A DNA stretch of 64,000 bases from Vallitalea guaymasensis (GCF_018141425.1 NZ_CP058561.1:2418001-2482000); one strand, 5' to 3'; positions 26,262-38,951 are shown, counted from the stretch's first letter. Notes: generated from the letters alone by a model not told the origin. A program made the numbers and translations.

Positions 26262-27608
26262 ATGATGAGTCATTCCGTTATTGAAAAATGGGACAAAATT
26301 CAAGAGCTACTTAGGGATGAATCAGATATTTCAAAAATATCTTATAAAACTTTTCTAGAAAATCTGGAGCCTATTAGAGTACATGATAACACAATCATAA
26401 TAAAAACAGATGATGAGATCGGTCGTGACTATATAGAAAGAAAATATAGCAAATCGATCATAATCGCAATTAGAGAAATAGTAGGTGAAATATATAACAT
26501 TAAGTTTATGCTGCCAAGCGAGATAGAAAGAGAAGAAAAAAGATCTAGTGGCAAAAGACAACCTACTATTAATAATAATGAATATAATAGCCTCAATTCT
26601 AGATATACATTTGATACATTTGTTGTAGGTAACAACAACAAATTAGCCCATGCTGCGGCTTTAGCGGTTGCTGAATCACCAGCAGAGGCATATAATCCTC
26701 TTTTTATATATGGTGGTGTTGGGTTAGGAAAAACTCACTTGATGCATTCAATAGCTCACTTCATTCTCTCGGAGAATAGTGAATCAAAAGTATTATATGT
26801 ATCTTCAGAAAAATTTACTAATGAATTGATTAATTCCATTAGAGATGATAAAAATGAAGAATTCAGGCAAAAATATCGTAATATAGATGTTCTATTAGTT
26901 GATGATATACAATTTATTGCAGGAAAAGAACGAACTCAGGAAGAATTCTTCCATACATTCAATACTTTATATGAAGCAAAAAAACAGATAATCATATCAA
27001 GTGATCGCCCACCAAAGGAAATCGAAACTTTAGAAGAAAGGTTAAGATCCAGATTCGAATGGGGGTTAATAGCAGATATTCAACCGCCTGATTTTGAAAC
27101 AAGGATGGCCATACTTCAGAAAAGAGCTGAACTTGAACACCTTAATCTACCAAATGATGTTATACAATATGTTGCAACAAACATAAAATCCAATATTAGA
27201 GAACTAGAAGGTGGAATCAATAAAATTATTGCTTATTCTACCTTAGTACATAAAGACCTTACCAAGGAATTGGCTGAAGATGCTCTAAAAGATTTGATAA
27301 CACCAGAAAAAGATAAAGAGATAACGCCAGAATTTATATTAGAGATCGTTGCAGAGCACTATAACCTTAACCCTACAGATATTGTTTCTAAAAAAAGACC
27401 GAGAGAAATAGCCTATCCAAGACAAATAGTTATGTATCTATCAAGAACATTAACTGATTTATCCTTACCTAAGATAGGACAAATACTTGGTAAACGTGAC
27501 CATACAACAATTATCCATGGATACGAGAAGATAAGTAAAGATATCCAAAAAGATAGCGCATTAAAAAACACTATAGAAATACTTACGAAAAAAATAACAG
27601 GGAAATAG
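26262..27608 (+). CDS. dnaA: Chromosomal replication initiator DnaA
   Basis: Binds DnaA boxes and opens the origin. The 448-residue protein has an N-terminal domain I, a short linker (domain II, about 90-110) and the AAA+ domain III with Walker [12 protein letters not shown] and Walker [11 protein letters not shown]. Domain IV carries the signature [30 protein letters not shown] lies 4 bases before the first ATG and 7 before the second (26265), so either may be used. First gene of the rightward replication cluster. Confidence 0.98.
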   Translation: MMSHSVIEKWDKIQELLRDESDISKISYKTFLENLEPIRVHDNTIIIKTDDEIGRDYIERKYSKSIIIAIREIVGEIYNIKFMLPSEIEREEKRSSGKRQPTINNNEYNSLNSRYTFDTFVVGNNNKLAHAAALAVAESPAEAYNPLFIYGGVGLGKTHLMHSIAHFILSENSESKVLYVSSEKFTNELINSIRDDKNEEFRQKYRNIDVLLVDDIQFIAGKERTQEEFFHTFNTLYEAKKQIIISSDRPPKEIETLEERLRSRFEWGLIADIQPPDFETRMAILQKRAELEHLNLPNDVIQYVATNIKSNIRELEGGINKIIAYSTLVHKDLTKELAEDALKDLITPEKDKEITPEFILEIVAEHYNLNPTDIVSKKRPREIAYPRQIVMYLSRTLTDLSLPKIGQILGKRDHTTIIHGYEKISKDIQKDSALKNTIEILTKKITGK

Positions 27609-27972
27609 AAGCTACATTTAATAAATTATAATGTACTTAAAATAAGATGAATAACGTAGGAATTAGTGATAAATTCAACTTATAGATAAATGCATTATAA
27701 TTTTTTTTAGGGCTATAAAGTTATCAACATAAGGGTGTTAAGAATATATGTATAACCTGTGCAAAACATTTTGCAGGGGTACAACCTCTTTCAACCTGTG
27801 GATACTTTATAAAAAAAAACAAATTAATCAACAGACTTATTAGATTTATTAACAGATACTAACAATAGGGGTTTAGAATACTTATGAACATATTAACAAG
27901 CCCTATTATTATAATTACTATAAAAAAATATATATTATCTATATACACGTGTGAAAGGAGTTATTAACAATT
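27609..27972. other. dnaA-dnaN spacer with extra DnaA-box-like sites
   Basis: It contains TTATCAACA at 27721-27729, TGTGGATAC at 27797-27805, a TGCAAAA/TTTTGCA palindrome at 27760-27775, and an A-rich run after 27810. In Bacillus the matching spacer is the second half of a two-part origin with the unwinding element. The same role here is inference. Confidence 0.6.
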
Positions 27973-29076
27973 ATGAAACTAACTTGTAGTAAAAGTGATT
28001 TATTAAATGGAGTAACAACTGTTTTAAAAGCAGTATCAACTAGAACGACATTACCTATATTAGAATGTATTTTATTACAAGCAACATCAAGTGGCTTCAA
28101 ATTAATTAGTAATGATCTAGAACTTGGTATTGAAAGTAACGTAAACGCTAATATTATTGAAACTGGAACAGTTGCTCTAAAAGCTAAGATCTTTTCTGAG
28201 ATAGTTAAGAAATTACCTGATAATGAAGTTGAGATAACAGTTGATGAAAAAAATTACACTACTATAATATGTGAAAAATCCAAATTCAATATATCAGGTC
28301 AATCAGGAGATGACTTTTTACAACTTCCTAATGTATCAAAAGATAAATACATTAAAGTTTCTCAACTGAAACTTAAGGAAATGATAAGACAAACAATATT
28401 TTCTATAGCTCTAGAAGAAATAAGACCTATATTAACTGGTGAATTATTAGAGATCAAGAACAGCGAATTGAATATCGTTTCTCTTGATGTACATAGAGTA
28501 TCAATCAGAAAATTGGATTTTGAATCTGAATTTGATAATATCAATGTGGTTGTACCAGGAAAAACCTTAAATGAAATCAGCAAGATCTTAGACACAGATG
28601 AAGAAAAAGATGTAATGATTTATTTTACAGACAAGCATGTATTATTTGAACTAGAAGAAAGTATCATAGTTTCAAGGCTTCTAGAAGGAGATTTTCCAAA
28701 ATATGAACAATTCTTCTCAAAAGATTACGATACATTGATTAAAGTTGAAAAACAAGAATTATTGAACAGTATCGATAGAGCTGCTTTAATATCCAGAGAA
28801 ACAAAAAATAACCCTATCAAGATTACTATACAAAGTGATAGTATGGTTATTACATCCAATACTGATTTTGGTGATGTATACGAAGAAATTGATATTGAAA
28901 AAGAAGGTAATGAATTAGAGATAGCATTTAATCCAAAATATTTTATCGACGCATTAAAAGTAATTGATGAAGAATATATTTACTTACAATTCACTAATCC
29001 TCATAGTCCTTGTATTATTAAGCAGGTAGATGGAGATGAATATAAATATCTAATTGTTCCAATTAGAATAAGATAA
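27973..29076 (+). CDS. dnaN: DNA polymerase III beta subunit (sliding clamp)
   Basis: A 367-residue clamp that tethers DNA polymerase III. It begins MKLTCSKSDLLNGVTTVLKAVSTRTTLPILECILL, with the three-domain length expected, and ends in the conserved DGDEYKYLIVPIRIR, close to the usual PMRL end. AAAGGAG precedes the ATG by about 12 bases. Second gene of the dnaA cluster. Confidence 0.98.
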   Translation: MKLTCSKSDLLNGVTTVLKAVSTRTTLPILECILLQATSSGFKLISNDLELGIESNVNANIIETGTVALKAKIFSEIVKKLPDNEVEITVDEKNYTTIICEKSKFNISGQSGDDFLQLPNVSKDKYIKVSQLKLKEMIRQTIFSIALEEIRPILTGELLEIKNSELNIVSLDVHRVSIRKLDFESEFDNINVVVPGKTLNEISKILDTDEEKDVMIYFTDKHVLFELEESIIVSRLLEGDFPKYEQFFSKDYDTLIKVEKQELLNSIDRAALISRETKNNPIKITIQSDSMVITSNTDFGDVYEEIDIEKEGNELEIAFNPKYFIDALKVIDEEYIYLQFTNPHSPCIIKQVDGDEYKYLIVPIRIR

Positions 29077-29109
29077 TCAAACTAAAGTTAGTATGAGAGG
29101 ATTAAAAAT

Positions 29110-29319
29110 ATGGAAGAAATCAAAATCAAAGATGAATACATTAAACTAGGACAATTATTAAAATTAGCTGGGGCTGCTGATTCAGGAGTACATGCTAAAA
29201 TATTAATCATTGATGGTGAAGTCACTGTTAATGGAGAAGTAGAAACAAGAAGAGGTAAGAAAATACATTCACAAGATATAGTTAGTGTAGCTGGATACGG
29301 AGAGATTAAAGTCATTTAA
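29110..29319 (+). CDS. yaaA: S4-domain RNA-binding protein YaaA/RlbA
   Basis: A 69-residue S4-domain protein: YIKLGQLLKLAGAADSGVHAKILIIDGEVTVNGEVETRRGKK is the RNA-binding fold. In Bacillus the orthologue sits between dnaN and recF, as here, and has been linked to ribosome assembly. AGAGGA precedes the ATG. Confidence 0.95.
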   Translation: MEEIKIKDEYIKLGQLLKLAGAADSGVHAKILIIDGEVTVNGEVETRRGKKIHSQDIVSVAGYGEIKVI

Positions 29320-29375
29320 GAATTATATGTGCTTTAACTTTTATTAAGAATTTAGCTTTTTTGGAGTGCAAAAAT

Positions 29376-30476
29376 ATGTTTATAAAGTCATTATCATTAA
29401 AGGATTATAGAAATTATGAATACTGTGTTGTGAATTTTTCAAATGGAATCAATATATTGTTTGGGAAAAATGCTCAAGGCAAAACTAATATCATTGAAGC
29501 CATTTATTTGTGTGCAACTTCAAAATCACATAGGACAAGCAATGATAAAGAGTTAATTAACTTAGGTAACAGTGAAGCACATATAAAACTTACTGTTAAT
29601 AAACAAGGTATTGACGAAGTAATAGATATCCACATCAAGAAAAATAATAGAAAAGGTATAGCAATAAACAGGATACCTATTAAAAAATTGAATGAACTAT
29701 TAGGTATCGTTAACGTTATAATCTTTTCTCCCGAAGATTTGGGGTTAATCAAAAATGGTCCCAAAGAAAGAAGAAAATTCTTGAATTTAGAATTATGTCA
29801 ACTGGACAATATATATTACCATAACTTGCAGCAATACCAAAAAATTTTGAAACAAAGAAATAATTTATTGAAAAACTTGAAAAAAATCAATAAAATTGAC
29901 GAGACTATAAGTATATGGGATAATCAATTAGTCCAGTATGGCATTAAGATTATCAACAGACGAGAAGAATTTATAAATGATCTGAACGAAATTATAAATA
30001 AGATTCATTCAGATATATCTGGAAATAAAGAAAATCTTAAGATAGTGTACGAAAAGAATGTAAGTAATATAGATTTTAAACAAAAATTAGAAAATAATCT
30101 AGAAAAAGATATAAGATTCGGAACAACAAGTGTAGGTCCCCATAGGGACGACATGATGTTCTTAGTTAATGGAATAGATATTAGAAAATATGGTTCACAA
30201 GGTCAGCAGAGGACTGCTGCCCTATCGTTGAAACTATCGGAAATAAAATTGGTTGTGGATAAAATGGATGATACCCCAATTTTACTTCTAGATGATGTAT
30301 TATCAGAATTAGATGATGATAGACAAAAGTATTTGATAAATTCTTTAGAGAACATTCAAACAATTGTTACTTGTACAGGTGTTGAAGATTATATAAAAAA
30401 CAGTATTGATATTGGAAAATTATACCAAGTAAGTGAAGGAAATGTGACTCTATACGATTTACATAATAAAAAATGA
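29376..30476 (+). CDS. recF: DNA replication and repair protein RecF
   Basis: A 366-residue SMC-like ATPase that helps RecA load at gaps. Walker A is LFGKNAQGKTNIIEAI, the ABC signature region is KYGSQGQQRTAALSLKL, and Walker B is ILLLDDVLSELDDDRQ. The ATG at 29376 has TTGGAG upstream; a TTG at 29361 is that ribosome site itself. It follows yaaA by 56 bases and precedes gyrB. No terminator lies between them. Confidence 0.97.
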   Translation: MFIKSLSLKDYRNYEYCVVNFSNGINILFGKNAQGKTNIIEAIYLCATSKSHRTSNDKELINLGNSEAHIKLTVNKQGIDEVIDIHIKKNNRKGIAINRIPIKKLNELLGIVNVIIFSPEDLGLIKNGPKERRKFLNLELCQLDNIYYHNLQQYQKILKQRNNLLKNLKKINKIDETISIWDNQLVQYGIKIINRREEFINDLNEIINKIHSDISGNKENLKIVYEKNVSNIDFKQKLENNLEKDIRFGTTSVGPHRDDMMFLVNGIDIRKYGSQGQQRTAALSLKLSEIKLVVDKMDDTPILLLDDVLSELDDDRQKYLINSLENIQTIVTCTGVEDYIKNSIDIGKLYQVSEGNVTLYDLHNKK

Positions 30477-30508
30477 AATTAATTCACTAAATAGTTGTTA
30501 TGCCCTAT

Positions 30509-30537
30509 TTGCAATAATTTACAGACTAATATATAAT
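30509..30537 (+). promoter_or_regulatory. gyrB promoter
   Basis: TTGCAA at 30509-30514, 17 bases, TATAAT at 30532-30537, about 128 bases before gyrB. Confidence 0.7.
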
Positions 30538-30649
30538 AGTTAGGATAGGTATAAATAACAATTTAATTAATACATCTTCATATGTACTTAATTAATTAAC
30601 ATATATAATAGATAAATATATGCGTATAATTATGCGTATCTAAACATAG

Positions 30650-32575
<1,926 letters not shown>

Positions 32576-32638
32576 AATTTATAATAAAGCTAAAAATAAC
32601 TCGACTAAATCACTTTTAATATGAGTTAAGTAAATAAT

Positions 32639-32663
32639 AAATTAACATTAACATTGTTAATTT
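32639..32663 (+). other. Hairpin overlapping the gyrA ribosome-binding region
   Basis: AAATTAAC (32639-32646) pairs with GTTAATTT (32656-32663), ending directly before GGGAGGA. It could affect gyrA translation. The pair is AT-rich and may be chance. Confidence 0.3.
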
Positions 32664-32678
32664 GGGAGGATTAATATA

Positions 32679-35228
32679 ATGGATGAAAGACAAGAATACG
32701 ATCAAATAATATCCGTTGATTTACAGGATGAAATGAAAAAATCATATATTGACTATGCCATGAGTGTTATTGCCTCAAGAGCACTACCAGATGTAAGAGA
32801 TGGATTGAAGCCGGTTCATAGGAAAATATTATATTCAATGAGTGAACTTAATTTATCTCCTGATAAACCTTACCGTAAATCAGCAAGAATCGTTGGAGAT
32901 ACAATGGGTAAATATCACCCTCACGGTGATAGTTCTATTTACGATGCAATGGTTCGTATGGCACAAGATTTTTCTACTAGATATCTATTAGTAGATGGTC
33001 ATGGGAACTTTGGTTCTGTTGATGGTGATAGTGCAGCTGCAATGCGTTATACAGAAGCTAGAATGAGTAAGATGTCAATGGAATTATTGGCTGATATAGG
33101 TAAAGATACTGTTGATTACAAACCTAACTTTGATGAATCATTAAAAGAACCTGAAGTCTTACCAGCAAGATTTCCTAACTTACTAGTAAACGGAACATCT
33201 GGAATTGCAGTTGGAATGGCAACTAATATACCACCTCATAACTTAAACGAAGTAATAGATGGTGTAGTTAAAATAATTGATAACAAAACAATTGAAGATA
33301 GAGAAACTGAAATAGATGAACTTCTAGAAATAATAAAAGGACCTGATTTTCCTACTTATGGTAAAATATTAGGACAAAATGGTATAAAACAAGCTTACAG
33401 AACTGGTAAAGGCAAGGTTAAAGTAAGAGCAGCTGTTGATATTGAGCCAATGCCAGGAAACAAACAGAGAATTATAGTTACAGAACTACCTTACCAAGTT
33501 AATAAAGCAAGATTAATAGAAAAGATTGCTGAATTGGTTAAGCTGAAAAAAATAGAAGGTATTTCTGACCTAAGAGATGAATCAGACCGTAAAGGTATGC
33601 GTGTTGTAATTGAATTAAAACGTGATGCTAATGCTAACGTCATATTGAATCAATTATACAAACATACTCAGCTACAGGACACATTTGGTATCAATATGCT
33701 TGCTCTTGTGAAAAATGAACCTAAGATACTCAACTTAAAACAAATGCTAGTATACTATTTAGAGCATCAAAAAGAAGTTGTCACAAGAAGAACTAAGTAT
33801 GAATTGAAAAAAGCTGAGAATAGAGCACATATCTTAGAAGGATTGTTAAAAGCTTTAGAATTTATTGATGAAGTCATTAAGATAATAAGAGCTTCCAAAA
33901 GTACTGCTGAAGCCAAACTTAATTTGATAGATAGATTCCAGTTCAGTGAAATACAAGCCCAAGCTATAGTCGATATGAGACTTAGAGCGTTAACTGGTTT
34001 GGAAAGAGAAAAGATTGAAAACGAATATAGAGAACTAATGGAAAAGATAAAAGAATTAAAAGCCATATTAGCAGATGATAAATTATTATATGCTGTCATC
34101 AAAGAAGAGATATTAATAATCAAAGAAAAATATGGTGATCCAAGAAGGACAGAAATAACTTATGATGCAGGAGAAATCTCTTTAGAGGACCTTATCAAAA
34201 AAGAGCCAACAGTTATTACTATGACTCATCTTGGATATATTAAAAGAATGCCAATAAACACTTATAAAAGTCAACACAGAGGTGGAAAAGGTATTAAAGG
34301 TATGCAAACGAGAGATGAGGATTTCATACAGAACCTATTCATTACATCTACTCATCACTTTATATTATACTTTACAAACAAAGGTAAAGTATATAGATTA
34401 AAAGCATACGAAATACCTGAAGCTAGTAGAACAGCAAGAGGTACAGCTTTAGTTAATTTATTACAGTTAGATCCAGACGAACAAATAACAGCTGTAATAC
34501 CTCTAAGTGAATATAGAGAAGACAGATATCTTCTTATGGCAACTAAAAAAGGTATTATCAAGAAGAGTAATATCATGGAATATGTAAATATCAGAATTAG
34601 TGGTCTTCAAGCAATAATTCTAAAAGAAGATGACGATTTAATTGAAGTTAAATTAACAGATAATAAACAAGACATAATACTAGGTACAAAATATGGACAA
34701 TGTATCCGTTTCAGCGAAAGTGATGTAAGAGTTATTGGTAGAACATCCATGGGTGTTAGAGGTATGAATCTGAACCATGATGATGAAGTAATAGGTATGC
34801 AGTTAACATCACAAGGTACTGACTTATTGGTAGTATCAGAAAATGGATTAGGAAAACGAACTGATATTGATGAATTTACTACACAAAGACGTGGTGGTAA
34901 AGGAGTTAAATTCTATAAAATAACTGAAAAAACAGGTAATGTAATAGGAATAAAAGCGGTTAATGAAGATAATGAACTTATGATAATAACTACAGAAGGT
35001 ATAGTTATCAGAATAAGAGTCAGTGATATATCCAGATTTGGTCGTGTCACTTCAGGGGTTAGACTAATGAACTTAGATGATGATATAGTTGTAGCAGGTA
35101 TTGCAAGAATAAAAGAAGAAGTAACCCATGAAGAAGAAATTGAAGAGATAGAAGAAATAGAAGAAATAGAAGAAATAGATCCAGACGAAGAATTACAGGA
35201 AGAAAAAGAAGAAGAAAATAAACAATAA
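32679..35228 (+). CDS. gyrA: DNA gyrase subunit A
   Basis: The 849-residue breakage-rejoining subunit. The catalytic Tyr lies in [15 protein letters not shown], and the quinolone region [17 protein letters not shown] carries the Ser. The GyrA box is present as [12 protein letters not shown], along with a beta-pinwheel C-terminal domain. The tail holds five near-repeats of EEIE followed by [16 protein letters not shown], encoded by GAAGAAATA-type 9-base repeats (about 35126-35180). GGGAGGA precedes the ATG. A terminator follows. Confidence 0.98.
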   Translation: MDERQEYDQIISVDLQDEMKKSYIDYAMSVIASRALPDVRDGLKPVHRKILYSMSELNLSPDKPYRKSARIVGDTMGKYHPHGDSSIYDAMVRMAQDFSTRYLLVDGHGNFGSVDGDSAAAMRYTEARMSKMSMELLADIGKDTVDYKPNFDESLKEPEVLPARFPNLLVNGTSGIAVGMATNIPPHNLNEVIDGVVKIIDNKTIEDRETEIDELLEIIKGPDFPTYGKILGQNGIKQAYRTGKGKVKVRAAVDIEPMPGNKQRIIVTELPYQVNKARLIEKIAELVKLKKIEGISDLRDESDRKGMRVVIELKRDANANVILNQLYKHTQLQDTFGINMLALVKNEPKILNLKQMLVYYLEHQKEVVTRRTKYELKKAENRAHILEGLLKALEFIDEVIKIIRASKSTAEAKLNLIDRFQFSEIQAQAIVDMRLRALTGLEREKIENEYRELMEKIKELKAILADDKLLYAVIKEEILIIKEKYGDPRRTEITYDAGEISLEDLIKKEPTVITMTHLGYIKRMPINTYKSQHRGGKGIKGMQTRDEDFIQNLFITSTHHFILYFTNKGKVYRLKAYEIPEASRTARGTALVNLLQLDPDEQITAVIPLSEYREDRYLLMATKKGIIKKSNIMEYVNIRISGLQAIILKEDDDLIEVKLTDNKQDIILGTKYGQCIRFSESDVRVIGRTSMGVRGMNLNHDDEVIGMQLTSQGTDLLVVSENGLGKRTDIDEFTTQRRGGKGVKFYKITEKTGNVIGIKAVNEDNELMIITTEGIVIRIRVSDISRFGRVTSGVRLMNLDDDIVVAGIARIKEEVTHEEEIEEIEEIEEIEEIDPDEELQEEKEEENKQ

Positions 35229-35246
35229 TATAAGAATAACAAAAAG

Positions 35247-35290
35247 AGGTTACATAAAGTTCAATAAGACTTTATGTAGCCTTTTTCTTT
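35247..35290 (+). terminator. Terminator after gyrA
   Basis: Arms 35247-35260 and 35269-35282 pair over 14 bases with one G-T, followed by TTTTTCTTT. Confidence 0.92.
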
Positions 35291-35440
35291 TGAATTATTG
35301 CTGATAAAAGCCTGATTATTGACTTCAAGTTGTAATATACATGTAACAGTATATCTTAGTATATCTGTTATAATAGTATAAGAGGACTAGTTAACTATTA
35401 ACATATAACTAAATGCTTAGTTTATGTTGGAGGTGAAGAA

Positions 35441-36787
35441 GTGATAATAAAGAATATAAAAAAAGTATTATATTTAATTATAGCTGTGAGTATCATCTGT
35501 AATATAAACATCTATGCTTCCGAAGATAAACCAGACGAAGCTATTGAATATATAAATGGGATAAGAGAAAAAGTATCAGTCAGATCTATAGAGAATAGTA
35601 AACAGTTGGAATCATCTGCTGCTAATCATAGTAAATATATGTCTGTAAATAATAATTTCTCCCTTATTGAGGAAAGTGGAAACAAATATTATAGAGGAAG
35701 ATATAGCTGGGATAGAGCATCCTATTACTCATACTTCAATCCTTATATAACAGAATTTATAAATAATAATTTGGATAGCTACAAAAATGGGGTTGTAGAT
35801 TTAATTAATAATCCATATTCCAGAATATCATTTTTAGATCCACTGTATCAACATATAGGTATGGGTTCATATAAAGATATGTACACATATGACCTTGGAG
35901 GAAAATCTAGGGACTTGACAGTAAAAAATAAAAAAATTGTAATATACCCTTATGACAAGATGGAAAGTGTACCTATAACTTGGGAAAATAATTATAAAAT
36001 AAATCCCTATAGAGATTTGGATATAGAATCTAGCAATGTAGGCTTGCCCATTACACTAAGTTACTATTCAGATAAAAATAAAATAAGAAGAATATACAAC
36101 AATGATATAAAACTGGAGAATGAAGATAAAGGACTTGAAGTTAAAACCAAAATAATATTACCTCAGGATGATAAATACATTGATAACAGTTTAATAATAT
36201 TGCCTCTAAAAAAATTAGAATATAATACTAATTACCAGGTTTCAATAAATGTAGATTTCATTTTTCAAAATAGTACAATACCCAGTGAAAAAAAATCTAA
36301 GTATACGGTGAATTTTAAGACCGAAGCAAAAGATAATCCCTTAGATAGAGCCAAATTCACTGAATATCTTGTAAAAGCTTTGAAAATTGATATATTAGAA
36401 CCAAAAGAAGTATTCAAAGACATAGATATAAAATCAAATGACGCCAAATATATTTACACAGCCTATAAAAATGATCTAGTAAGTGGTTTTGGCGATGATA
36501 CATTTCGTCCTAATCAAAATATAACAAAAGAACAAGTATATACTTTATTGATTAGAGCCTATGAAAAAGAAAATGGCGAAATTAAATTGAACGAATATAA
36601 ATCATACAGTTACAGCTATCATAGTGTCAGCAACTGGGCCGTAAATTATATGAAAAAAGCGGAAGAGATCGGATTGTTAAGTAGAGTAAGAAGTAATGAA
36701 TTAAAAGGAGAAATAACAGAATCCGAATATAAAAGAATAATAAATCTATATCAAGAAATATATAATGTAAAAAAGGATATTAACTAA
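35441..36787 (+). CDS. Secreted CAP-domain protein with SLH repeats
   Basis: A 448-residue exported protein starting at GTG after TTGGAGGTGAAG. The signal peptide is about 1-26 (KKVLYLIIAVSIICNINIYA, then SED). Residues 30-155 resemble the CAP/YkwD fold, with AIEYINGIREK, SSAANHSKYMSVNNNF and FLDPLYQHIGMGSYKDMYTYDLGG. A beta-rich middle follows. The C-terminal 340-448 carries SLH-like repeats, clearest in AYKNDLVSGFGDDTFRPNQNITKEQVYTLLIRA, which usually bind cell-wall polymer. It is expected on the cell surface. Function unknown; CAP proteins of this group occur in spore- and wall-related roles. Single gene with its own terminator. Confidence 0.82.
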   Translation: MIIKNIKKVLYLIIAVSIICNINIYASEDKPDEAIEYINGIREKVSVRSIENSKQLESSAANHSKYMSVNNNFSLIEESGNKYYRGRYSWDRASYYSYFNPYITEFINNNLDSYKNGVVDLINNPYSRISFLDPLYQHIGMGSYKDMYTYDLGGKSRDLTVKNKKIVIYPYDKMESVPITWENNYKINPYRDLDIESSNVGLPITLSYYSDKNKIRRIYNNDIKLENEDKGLEVKTKIILPQDDKYIDNSLIILPLKKLEYNTNYQVSINVDFIFQNSTIPSEKKSKYTVNFKTEAKDNPLDRAKFTEYLVKALKIDILEPKEVFKDIDIKSNDAKYIYTAYKNDLVSGFGDDTFRPNQNITKEQVYTLLIRAYEKENGEIKLNEYKSYSYSYHSVSNWAVNYMKKAEEIGLLSRVRSNELKGEITESEYKRIINLYQEIYNVKKDIN

Positions 36788-36803
36788 GATTAATATCCTT
36801 TTT
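36769..36803 (+). terminator. Terminator overlapping the end of the SLH protein gene
   Basis: AAAAAGGATATTAA pairs with TTAATATCCTTTTT (right arm 36790-36803). The left arm encodes the last residues and the stop codon is at the loop edge, so the terminator begins inside the gene. Confidence 0.88.
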
Positions 36804-36919
36804 CTGACTTACTTGCGCTTTTTCTTGACGAATAAGTTTTAATTGATTAAGATAGAAAGAGGTATATATAAGTTTAATTTATATATTAACATAAATTTTT
36901 TTTGTAAGGAGGAATTTCT

Positions 36920-37762
36920 ATGAGGGAAATATCAGTTAATCTTATAACAAAAGAGATTAAAGAAATGTGTATAGAAGCCAACTGTTATGTAAGTAAAGAC
37001 ATATTAGATACTATAAAAGAATATAAAAACAAGGAAGAATCACCAATTGGAAAAGATATATTAGAACAAATACAACAAAATGCAGAGATAGCAAAAAACA
37101 AGATGATGCCTATGTGTCAAGATACAGGGATGGCAGTTATATTTTGTGAAATAGGGCAGGATGTACATATAACAGGTGCATCTATAACCGATGCAATAAA
37201 TGAAGGGGTAAGACAGGGATACGAAGAAGGTTATCTAAGGAAATCTGTTGTAAAAGATCCTTTCTTCAGAGAAAACACAAAAGACAATACTCCTGCAATA
37301 ATTCACTATGATATTGTTGAGGGCGATAAAATAAAAATAACAGTTGCCCCAAAAGGATTCGGTAGTGAGAATATGAGTAAGATTGCTATGTTAAAGCCAG
37401 CTGATGGAATAGAAGGCGCAAAAAAAGCTATATTGAACATAGTAGAACAAGCTGGTGGTAATGCATGTCCACCTATGATAGTAGGAGTTGGTATAGGAGG
37501 CACATTCGAAAAAGCTGCTTTTCTAGCAAAAAAAGCTTTACTAAGACCTGTAGGCAATTACTCATCAAAAGAATATATTAAAGATATGGAAGAAGAATTA
37601 TTAGATAAAATTAATAAACTAGGAATTGGACCAGGAGGATTAGGTGGAAGGACAACAGCACTGGCTGTAAACATTGAAACTTATCCAACGCATATAGCTG
37701 GATTACCAGTCGCTGTCAATATTAGTTGTCATGCTACTAGACATAGCACACGAATTATTTAA
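36920..37762 (+). CDS. Class I fumarate hydratase, alpha subunit
   Basis: The 280-residue alpha subunit of a two-part, oxygen-sensitive iron-sulfur fumarase (or a related tartrate dehydratase) interconverting fumarate and malate. Cluster-ligand Cys are likely in MMPMCQDTGMAVIF, GGNACPPMIVGVGIGG and NISCHATRH. TAAGGAGG precedes the ATG. The beta subunit follows 31 bases on. Family certain; fumarate as substrate is the usual call, while tartrate cannot be fully excluded from sequence alone. Confidence 0.93.
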   Translation: MREISVNLITKEIKEMCIEANCYVSKDILDTIKEYKNKEESPIGKDILEQIQQNAEIAKNKMMPMCQDTGMAVIFCEIGQDVHITGASITDAINEGVRQGYEEGYLRKSVVKDPFFRENTKDNTPAIIHYDIVEGDKIKITVAPKGFGSENMSKIAMLKPADGIEGAKKAILNIVEQAGGNACPPMIVGVGIGGTFEKAAFLAKKALLRPVGNYSSKEYIKDMEEELLDKINKLGIGPGGLGGRTTALAVNIETYPTHIAGLPVAVNISCHATRHSTRII

Positions 37763-37793
37763 TCAGTCTATAAGATTGTGGGAGGTATAGAAT

Positions 37794-38345
37794 ATGACTG
37801 TAGAAATAAGTACTCCTCTAACAGAGGAAAAAGTTAAAGATCTCAAGGCTGGAGACAAAGTATTATTATCAGGTGTATTATATACATCTAGGGATGCAGC
37901 CCATAAGAGAATGGTTGAACAATTAGAAAAAGGTGGAGAACTACCTTTTGATGTTAAGGATAGTGTTATATATTATGTAGGACCATCACCAGCAAAAGAA
38001 GGTGAAATAATTGGTTCAGCAGGACCAACTACAAGTTATAGAATGGATCCATATGCACCTTACTTATTGGATAGAGGCCTAAAAGGTATGATAGGAAAAG
38101 GTGACAGGAGCAAAGATGTAATTGAAAGCATGATAAAGAATAAAGCAGTATATTTTGCAGCAGTTGGTGGAGCAGCAGCTCTTCTAGCTGATAAAATCAA
38201 AAAAGTTGAAGTAATAGCTTATGATGACCTAGGAACTGAAGCAGTGAGAAAAATGGAAGTAAAAGATCTACCTGTAGTAGTTGTCATTGACAGTGAAGGA
38301 AACAATCTATACGAAACAGAAAAGAATAAATACAAGATTATATAG
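37794..38345 (+). CDS. Class I fumarate hydratase, beta subunit
   Basis: The 183-residue beta subunit, partner of the preceding alpha chain. It has AGDKVLLSGVLYTSRDAAHKRM, YYVGPSPAKEGEIIGSAGPTTSYRMDPYAPYLLDRG and GKGDRSKDVIESM, then AVGGAAALLADKIKKVEVIAYDDLGTEAVRKMEV, the conserved C-terminal part. Normal length. GGGAGG precedes the ATG. Confidence 0.94.
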   Translation: MTVEISTPLTEEKVKDLKAGDKVLLSGVLYTSRDAAHKRMVEQLEKGGELPFDVKDSVIYYVGPSPAKEGEIIGSAGPTTSYRMDPYAPYLLDRGLKGMIGKGDRSKDVIESMIKNKAVYFAAVGGAAALLADKIKKVEVIAYDDLGTEAVRKMEVKDLPVVVVIDSEGNNLYETEKNKYKII

Positions 38346-38404
38346 ATAAAGGTTATACAAATATCCTATTAAAATATAATAAATAAGAGTTAGGGGATGT
38401 AACT

Positions 38405-38890
38405 ATGCATCAAGAAATAACAAAAAGAGAAAAAATATCACCATTAAAAATGCTTGTTTTTATAATAATAGGTGCAATACTATTAATACTTTTTAATTTC
38501 TTAGGAAACACATTAAAGATTAATACAAGTATCATCGATGGTTTGACATTAATAATAGCAACAATATTATCTTATATCATTATAAAAAAATATATAACTT
38601 CTTACAAATACATGTTGATTGAAAATGAATTCATCATACAAGAAATAACAGGTTCAAAAGAAAAGATATTAGTGAATATAAACACTAATCAAATAAAGAA
38701 AATTAAACCTATTACCAGTAGTGATTATGCTAATGATAAAAAAAAGAAATATAACAAAAGAAAGAAGTTAAATAAAAATCTTAAGAACCTAGATATATAT
38801 TATTGCATATATGAAGAGGATGATGAATTGAATTTATTCGAAATTCAACCTTCAGAAGAACTTATTAAATTATTAAATATTACTAAATAA
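38405..38890 (+). CDS. Small membrane protein, function unknown
   Basis: A 161-residue protein I cannot assign to a family. Two predicted membrane helices (about 15-34, MLVFIIIGAILLILFNFLG; and 42-61, IIDGLTLIIATILSYIIIKK) precede a cytosolic domain. That domain includes a very basic stretch (KKKKYNKRKKLNKN) and an acidic end (EEDDELNLFEIQPSEEL). TAGGGGATG precedes the ATG. It lies 59 bases after the fumarase beta gene with a strong terminator after it, so it may be co-transcribed with the fumarase. Confidence 0.75.
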   Translation: MHQEITKREKISPLKMLVFIIIGAILLILFNFLGNTLKINTSIIDGLTLIIATILSYIIIKKYITSYKYMLIENEFIIQEITGSKEKILVNINTNQIKKIKPITSSDYANDKKKKYNKRKKLNKNLKNLDIYYCIYEEDDELNLFEIQPSEELIKLLNITK

Positions 38891-38951
38891 AGTTTTAATT
38901 GAAAGATACTTTACAAAATTAATTATAATTGAATAATACATTACTTATATA

